NCBI GenBank assembly: GCA_903834675.1
Contig: CAILKC010000774.1
Location: 1-6,646 of the forward strand
Origin: an uncultured Victivallales bacterium
Lineage (GTDB): Bacteria > Verrucomicrobiota > Lentisphaeria > Oligosphaerales > JAFGRS01
DNA length: 6,646 nt
Direction: 5' to 3'
Under the pieces are notes generated by a model. It did not search any database and had not been told where the DNA came from. It was given only the letters and a program-made list of their open reading frames with translations. Positions 1 to 4,606 of the stretch are shown in pieces. The position numbers and the translations under genes were made by a program. Position 1 is the first letter of the stretch. Every line of letters starts with the position of its first letter.

Positions 1-97
1 GGGAAGCGCTTTGGGTCATACGAGGTTGCTGCAAGTCTCATACAAGCAAACCCCTACGGAGCTGACTTGCGCCCCCCGGCCCTGCGGGTGCCGTGGC

Positions 98-106
98 GGG
101 AGGGAG
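98..106 (+). promoter_or_regulatory. Ribosome binding site setting the start of the first gene
   Basis: A purine-rich GGGAGGGAG stretch contains GGAGG and lies about 6 bases before the ATG at 110. The same reading frame is open upstream to a TTG at 11, but no comparable site precedes that TTG. The residues encoded between 11 and 109 are unremarkable, whereas a hydrophobic leader begins exactly at 110. The site therefore decides the start at 110. Confidence 0.7.
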
Positions 107-109
107 ATC

Positions 110-562
110 ATGCGACCTCTGCTACTCTCGCTGACTGTCTTGCTCTCGACCTGCCGCGCGGCCACCGCTGCAGCAGAGACCGCACCCGCAGTAGATCGGC
201 GCCAGGAGTATGAAGGAGTCTGCCGCACGCGGCAGCAGCGGGCTGCGCTGACGGAGGAACTGGAGCTTTCTCCACCCCGGATCCCCCTGGGTTCATACGG
301 TTCCGTCCTCGCCGCTGCACAGCGTGCCCACGCCGAGGCCCACGCCAAGGCCTATCCTGATGCCGAGCCGTCGAAGCGGCCACGCATCGCCTGCGGCCAG
401 GATCCGGCCGTAGAGGAGCGCGCTGGGGGCTTCCGTTTCACGTGGGACCACGTCAGCAGCGACCACAGCGGGTACCGCGTTGTGGCCGAGCGCGCTCAGG
501 ACGGCAAGACCAGCATCGTTGAGGTCATATTCGGCCACGGATTGGGAGGAGTGCAACCATGA
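110..562 (+). CDS. Small putative secreted protein of unknown function (150 aa)
   Basis: I do not recognise this protein. The start at 110 is chosen because it follows a good ribosome binding site and opens a typical export leader: MRPLLL, a leucine-rich core, then an alanine-rich region with plausible signal peptidase I sites around residues 20-25. A cysteine at residue 14 follows L-S-T, which is a poor lipobox because Thr at -1 is unusual, so a lipoprotein is less likely. The mature part is charged and alanine-rich, with a probable helix (AAAQRAHAEAHAKAYPDAE) in the middle. Two cysteines (VCRTR and IACGQ contexts) could pair outside the cytoplasm. The C-terminal third (FRFTWDHV...YRVVAE...SIVEVIF) looks like beta strands. 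Its TGA overlaps the next ATG as ATGA, which suggests translational coupling to the large exported carbohydrate-active protein downstream. A supporting role at the cell surface or periplasm is only an inference from that position. Confidence 0.7.
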   Translation: MRPLLLSLTVLLSTCRAATAAAETAPAVDRRQEYEGVCRTRQQRAALTEELELSPPRIPLGSYGSVLAAAQRAHAEAHAKAYPDAEPSKRPRIACGQDPAVEERAGGFRFTWDHVSSDHSGYRVVAERAQDGKTSIVEVIFGHGLGGVQP

Positions 563-3500
563 AACGGATTCTCGCAGCTCTGGTCGTGGCACCCCTGTTC
601 ATCGCGGCGCTGGGCGCGGCGGAGCCACGGTCATACCCGTGCTACCGGCTGGCGGCGGCGCCGGAGGTCGACGGGAAGTTGGATGACGCTGTCTGGCAGA
701 GTCTGCCCGAGGCCACCGGCTTCCACACCCTCAAGCAACCAGGCTTTGCGGTGCGCAAACCGACCGCGTTTCGGCTGGGCTGGACTGCGGACGGGCTCTA
801 TCTGGCCGTACGCTGTCGGGAACCGTTTGGTCGTCTCATCCACGCGCTCACGAACGACGCCGAGCCGCTCTGGGACGATGACAGCATTGAGGTCTTCGTG
901 GCGCCGGGGGCGGCAGACTACTTCCAGTTCATCGCCAACACGGTCGGCGCCCGCTGGAACGGCGGCAAGTCAAAGGGCGAGCAGGCGCTCTGGCCGTGGG
1001 TCGCGAAGGCGCAGGTTCTGGGGGACGATTGGACCCTTGAGATGCACATTCCGTTCAACGTGCTGGGGCGCTCCCCGGCAGCGGGGGACACGTGGACATT
1101 CAACCTCGGCCGCAACGTGCTCAGCGGTCCGGCCAGCGAGCGTTTCTCCTCCTGGGCCGCGGTGCAGCGGGGCTTTGGCGATGTTGCGAACTTCGCAGAG
1201 CTGGCCTTCAGGGACGCTCCCGTGGCCGCGGAGGCGGCCGCCGCCACAACGCAGATGGCGACGGAGTTCAGCACCTTTGCGAAGCAGGTGGCCTCCAGGA
1301 ATCTCGTCGCCAACGGCAGCTTCGAGGACGGCCTTGTCGGCTGGGGCCTGCGCGAGGAGGGACGCATCGCGGTTGACACGGCGACCGCGACGGTCGGTAA
1401 GGCCTCGGTCCGGCTAGACGGCTCCGGCGGCGCGGACTTGTTTGTCAATGCGATCCAGGGGCTGAAGCTCAAGCCCGCCACGAAGTACCTCCTGCGTTGC
1501 GACATCAAGCGCTCGCAGTTCGCCTCCGGCACCCTCAGCGTGGACGTCATCGAGCGCGACCAGAAGGACGTGGAGTGGACCTATCACCGCTGCGGCCACC
1601 GCCCCGTCAGCGGCGATGCGCCCAACGCCTGGGGCCACTACGAGCTGCGCTTCGAGACCAGTCCCAACCTGCTGGAGGCCATGCTGATGCTCTACAACAT
1701 CAAGAGCGGCGCCACGGCCTGGTACGACGGCGTCGAACTGGTGGAGGACGACGGTTCCGAGCCTGGCGTCCCGGGGCTGGCATCGGCGCCCGTCCGGGTT
1801 GAGTTGCAGGCACGCGACGCTGCGGTGAAGCTCCTGGTCAATGGCGAAGCCATCACGGTGCAGCCGGGGCAGCCGGTCCAGACCCGGATTCAGGAAGGCG
1901 TTACGGTCTTCGGCATTGAGGCGCAGGCGCAGGGCCCGAACCCGGGCGTCAAGGTGCGGATCGCCAGCGACCCGCAGACCGACCGTCGCTGGCGGGCCTC
2001 CGGCCAGGAGAATCCGGCGTGGTCAAACCGTGATTTCGACGATACGTCCTGGCCGCTGGCCGCGGCTGATGCGGGGGGCTTTCTGTGGGTTCCCGGCGGC
2101 GCGCCGCGGGCGCTCCTCCGCCAGACGGTGCTCTGGAACGCACGTCACGACGGCCCCGACCGCTGCCTGAACCCGCTGATCAAGGAGTGGGGGATCTCGG
2201 AGGGCGCTATGGAGAACCTGGCGCTGATGCTCTACTCGCACTTCCCCTTTGCGCTGGAGGACTTCGAGTTCATCCTGGATGTCCCCACGGAATTCCGCTT
2301 ACTGGATATCATGCAAGAGGTCGGGCGTGGTCTGCACAATGTCCGGCCGGCGGGGGTGGTCACGGAGGAAACCGAACACGGCGGGCGGCCGTACACCCGG
2401 TACCGGATTGCCGAGGCCAAGGCCAACGTGGGCCCGGACCGGATCACCGGCCAGTTCCTGCCTGTGTTCCTGGAGAAATGGTCTGCCACGGAACGTTCCA
2501 CAGCCTGGTACTACCGGCGCGTGGCCAGGGGAAACTTCACCGAGCTGGAGCAGACGATCCCCGTGCGGGTGCTGCCCCCGATTGACGGCCGGTTCTGCAA
2601 GAAGATCATGATCTCCCAGTACTGCTCCGAGCCCTGCTCCGGCTACTACCCCGGCGCGCGCTTCTCTCCGGAGCACTACGAACAGCACATGCGCCAGTCG
2701 CTCCAGGCCGGCTTCAACACCTGGATCGGCCCATCCGCCACGACCGCCGACAAGGTCCTGAAGGCCGGCGGGCGCCTCATCATCTGGTCCAACTACCCCT
2801 TCTACGGCATGAAGAACGTGACCTCCCGGCCCGGCTACCGCTGGCTGCAGGAGCACACCGAGGCGCGGGCCCGCTATTTCGAGGACAGCGAGACGTGGGA
2901 GAAGCGCGACCAGTACTGCCCGTCATACGTCGTGGGCGAGGGACGCGCCGCTTTCCTGGCCGAGGTGAAGCAGTCCTACGCAGGCATGCTGGCGAAGCTC
3001 CCCGGCACCGCCATCATCTGGAGCGACTGGGAGGAGGTCGCCTGGGACCCGGCGCATGGCTCCCCGGGCGCTGCCGCCCGCGAGGGCAAAGGGAGCTGGT
3101 GTTTCTGCGACCGCTGCAAGCAGGAGTTCCGCACCTGGGCCAAGCTGGCGGCGGACGTCGACCTCGCCGACGCGGCGATCTTCAAGAACCACAAGGCGCA
3201 GTGGGACACCTTCCGCGTCGGGCTCGACGGCAAGGTGGCCGCCGTCGCCAGACAGGCAGCGAACGAACTTGGCAAGCCCTACATGCTCTACTCCTGGTCG
3301 TCGCACACGAAGCTATGGTCGGCGCTGAAGGGCTGCCTTGACGCGGCCTTCCCGGGCGTTCCCGGCAACGAGGCCGGTGACGCCGCCGGGCAGCGCTACC
3401 TGGACGAGGTCATGGTCATGTTCCGCGACCAGGTCGGCCTGGACCGCTCGAAGGTGATGGGGCAGGAGTTCGCCATGGGGCACTGCTTTGCGCAGAGCAT

Positions 3501-3951
3501 CAAGCCGCAGGCATTCCTGAGCAAAGCGGCCGACTACGAGGATCCGAAGCTGCAGAAGCGGGAGATCCTGCGCGTGGTGGCGGCACTCGGTCTGGGCGTG
3601 GACCTATGCACCTCGATGGACCGCGTGGGCGGCATGCTGTACTGGATTGGCGAGGCGACGCGCATCCTGGCGACGTACGAGGATCTTTTCTACGAGGGTG
3701 AGCGCGCCGATGGGCTGGCGGCCTGCGACACGCTCCAGTACCCGAATGTCCTCGTGCTCAAGCGCGGTGGCGAGCGGCTGGTGCTGCTGTTCAACGAGGG
3801 CGAGCAGCCGCAGTTGGTCACGCTGAGCAATCGGGAGTTGCAGCCCGGCCAGGTCGCCACCGTTTTTGGCAGTGACCAGAAGACCGACGCACCCGCCGAG
3901 ATGCGCCTGACCATCCCGGCCCAGGACGTCGCCGTGATCCATATCCGCTGA
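559..3951 (+). CDS. Exported multi-domain putative glycoside hydrolase with CBM9-like and CBM4/9-like domains (1130 aa)
   Basis: An SD-like GGGAGGA at 544-550, 8 bases ahead of the ATG, supports the start. Residues 1-21 form a signal peptide (MKRILAALVV..., cut near GAA/EP). Residues ~27-220 look like a family 9 carbohydrate-binding domain: VDGKLDDAVWQ near the start, then YLAVRCREP, WDDDSIEVFV and the WTLEMHIPF strand. Residues ~248-395 resemble CBM4/9 (NLVANGSFEDGL...GW, LKPATKYLLR, AWYDGVELVE). Residues ~476-525 have a jelly-roll signature (DRRWRASG, W488, FDDTSW), followed by a beta-rich linker to ~675. Residues ~683-1045 look like a TIM-barrel glycosidase: E825/E826 in WSDWEEV and E970 in MGQEF are candidate catalytic acids. 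CFCDRC (848-853), with other cysteines such as C787, recalls the zinc-type cysteine cluster of GH42-like enzymes. Residues ~1050-1130 form a C-terminal beta domain. Substrate and family are not assignable by eye; the catalytic role is inferred. The gene is translationally coupled to the one before it and 11 bases from the one after. Confidence 0.85.
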   Translation: MKRILAALVVAPLFIAALGAAEPRSYPCYRLAAAPEVDGKLDDAVWQSLPEATGFHTLKQPGFAVRKPTAFRLGWTADGLYLAVRCREPFGRLIHALTNDAEPLWDDDSIEVFVAPGAADYFQFIANTVGARWNGGKSKGEQALWPWVAKAQVLGDDWTLEMHIPFNVLGRSPAAGDTWTFNLGRNVLSGPASERFSSWAAVQRGFGDVANFAELAFRDAPVAAEAAAATTQMATEFSTFAKQVASRNLVANGSFEDGLVGWGLREEGRIAVDTATATVGKASVRLDGSGGADLFVNAIQGLKLKPATKYLLRCDIKRSQFASGTLSVDVIERDQKDVEWTYHRCGHRPVSGDAPNAWGHYELRFETSPNLLEAMLMLYNIKSGATAWYDGVELVEDDGSEPGVPGLASAPVRVELQARDAAVKLLVNGEAITVQPGQPVQTRIQEGVTVFGIEAQAQGPNPGVKVRIASDPQTDRRWRASGQENPAWSNRDFDDTSWPLAAADAGGFLWVPGGAPRALLRQTVLWNARHDGPDRCLNPLIKEWGISEGAMENLALMLYSHFPFALEDFEFILDVPTEFRLLDIMQEVGRGLHNVRPAGVVTEETEHGGRPYTRYRIAEAKANVGPDRITGQFLPVFLEKWSATERSTAWYYRRVARGNFTELEQTIPVRVLPPIDGRFCKKIMISQYCSEPCSGYYPGARFSPEHYEQHMRQSLQAGFNTWIGPSATTADKVLKAGGRLIIWSNYPFYGMKNVTSRPGYRWLQEHTEARARYFEDSETWEKRDQYCPSYVVGEGRAAFLAEVKQSYAGMLAKLPGTAIIWSDWEEVAWDPAHGSPGAAAREGKGSWCFCDRCKQEFRTWAKLAADVDLADAAIFKNHKAQWDTFRVGLDGKVAAVARQAANELGKPYMLYSWSSHTKLWSALKGCLDAAFPGVPGNEAGDAAGQRYLDEVMVMFRDQVGLDRSKVMGQEFAMGHCFAQSIKPQAFLSKAADYEDPKLQKREILRVVAALGLGVDLCTSMDRVGGMLYWIGEATRILATYEDLFYEGERADGLAACDTLQYPNVLVLKRGGERLVLLFNEGEQPQLVTLSNRELQPGQVATVFGSDQKTDAPAEMRLTIPAQDVAVIHIR

Positions 3952-3958
3952 GGGAGGG
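3952..3958 (+). promoter_or_regulatory. Ribosome binding site of the DUF4434-like fragment
   Basis: GGGAGGG follows directly after the TGA of the large gene and stands 4 bases before the ATG at 3963. It supports that start and co-translation from one operon transcript. There is no room for a separate promoter or terminator in the 11-base gap. Confidence 0.65.
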
Positions 3959-3962
3959 TCCG

Positions 3963-4262
3963 ATGAACGCCAAGGCGAGCCGCACGGTCCTGATTACGGG
4001 CACCTTTCTCGACGGCCTGGCCTGCGACATCCCCAGCCAGAACTGGGGTGCCGCGGAATGGGCCCAGCAGTTCGACGTCTTCCGCGAGATGGGCATGGAT
4101 ACCGTCATCATCATCCGGGTCGGCTGGCGCGACCTGGGCATGTACCCCTCGCGGGTCATGCCCACGCCCATCGTCGAGCGTGACGACCTGGTGCAGCTCT
4201 TTCTGGACGAGTCACAGCGTACCGGCCTGAGGCTGTACATGGGGGGGTACGACGTATCCCGT
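3963..4262 (+). pseudogene. 5' fragment of a DUF4434-like (putative glycosidase-related) protein, cut off after ~100 residues
   Basis: The first ~98 residues read as the N-terminal part of a DUF4434-type TIM-barrel protein: ITGTFLDGL at the first strand, NWGAAEWAQQFDVFREMG, MDTVIIIRVGW at the second strand, then LVQLFLDESQRTGLRLYMGGYD leading into a third strand. Members usually run to about 300 residues or more, so roughly two thirds are missing. No signal peptide is visible, unlike both plus-strand neighbours, so a cytoplasmic protein is likely unless the start is elsewhere. The frame stays open to a stop at 4686-4688, which would give 241 residues. From about residue 100 the translation is Arg/Ser/Ala-rich with no fold, because it is antisense to real minus-strand coding. 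The break therefore lies near 4250-4262. The DUF4434 assignment rests on motif recall; the truncation is seen directly. It sits 11 bases after the putative glycosidase, as the third gene of that operon. Confidence 0.7.
4245..4262. other. Junction between two convergent truncated genes (inversion breakpoint, chimera or misassembly)
   Basis: Plus-strand coding sense (DUF4434-like, up to MGGYD) ends here. Minus-strand coding sense (CBM4/9-like, down to ITVKPHTGY) ends at the same place coming the other way. The Tyr codons of the two readings fall at 4248-4250 (plus) and 4254-4256 (minus), so the join is placed within roughly 15 bases. A seven-G run lies at 4241-4247. A short inverted repeat, TACG-A-CGTA, lies at 4248-4256. 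No transposase, target duplication or attachment site is visible. Confidence 0.65.
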
Positions 4263-4537
4263 GTGCGGCTTCACCGTGATGTCAGGTCGGCGGGCCGCCG
4301 CCGCAGTGGCGGGTTCGGCAAGGCAGCGCACGAAGTCGCTGCCATCGCCGCCGCGCCCGCCTCCACCGTTGCCGTGGGGTCGAGTTGCCAGCCGGTGCGG
4401 GTCACAGCCTCAAGGCCGCCTTCGAAGCCGCCGTTAGGCACCAGGTTCGGCCCGGCGGCGCCGGCAAGGGGCAGTACGCTGAGCCAGACGGACGCGGCGA
4501 GTCCGCCCAGGGAACGACGTGGTAGGCAGCCTCTCAT
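4250..4537 (-). pseudogene. 5' fragment of a secreted CBM4/9-like domain protein, frameshifted and cut off
   Basis: The minus-strand ATG at 4537 follows AGGAG by 10 bases and opens MRGCLPRRSLGGLAAS, a hydrophobic core and LAGAAG, a clear signal peptide. The PRRSLG element is a weak match to a twin-arginine signal. NLVPNGGFEGGLEA...TGW follows, the same opening as the CBM4/9-like domain at residue 248 of the large plus-strand protein. After TVEAG (about 4355) the frame turns into low-complexity residues and stops at 4271. The frame one base over continues sensibly as GDGSDFVRCLAEP...RPDITVKPHTGY down to 4254, so one base appears to be missing in the GC-rich stretch at about 4347-4358. Beyond Tyr the reading is antisense to the DUF4434-like gene and stops at 4212. 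About 95 residues survive. The frameshift could be a sequencing error; the truncation coincides with the junction. The gene lies 69 bases downstream of the beta-helix gene, probably in the same operon. Confidence 0.7.
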
Positions 4538-4545
4538 CGGGTTGT

Positions 4546-4552
4546 CTCTCCT
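4546..4552 (-). promoter_or_regulatory. Ribosome binding site of the truncated CBM4/9 gene
   Basis: Read on the minus strand, AGGAGAG lies before the ATG at 4537; AGGAG ends 10 bases upstream of it. The frame is also open to an upstream ATG at 4585, which lacks such a site and would put 16 charged or mixed residues before the signal peptide. The site favours 4537 as the start. The 69 bases between this gene and the beta-helix stop hold no T-tailed hairpin, so read-through from the upstream gene is plausible. Confidence 0.65.
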
Positions 4553-4606
4553 GGGGTTAAACCGCAGACGCCAGGCCGCTGCCACAGTCGTTGCGGCGAC
4601 CTCTGT

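Noticed and set aside
77..93. GC-rich hairpin (CGGC...GCCG with inner CC/GG and a bulged T) just before the first gene
   Set aside because: The stem is short and bulged, has no T tract and does not cover the ribosome binding site. It is within chance expectation for this base composition.
11..109. Upstream in-frame extension of the first gene to a TTG
   Set aside because: There is no ribosome binding site before 11, the residues are not leader-like, and a leader with a good site begins at 110.
918..1550. Minus-strand open frame of 210 codons
   Set aside because: It is antisense to the CBM9-like and CBM4/9-like domains of the large gene and has no recognisable domain or ribosome binding site.
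2299..2856. Minus-strand open frame of 185 codons
   Set aside because: It is antisense to the large gene, and its composition is that of a shadow frame (Gly/Ala/Val/Arg-rich).
4538..4606. Possible terminator between the beta-helix gene and the CBM4/9 fragment (GCCGC...GCGGC)
   Set aside because: It is a five-base stem with a 13-base loop and no following T run in the minus-strand sense, so it is not a credible intrinsic terminator.
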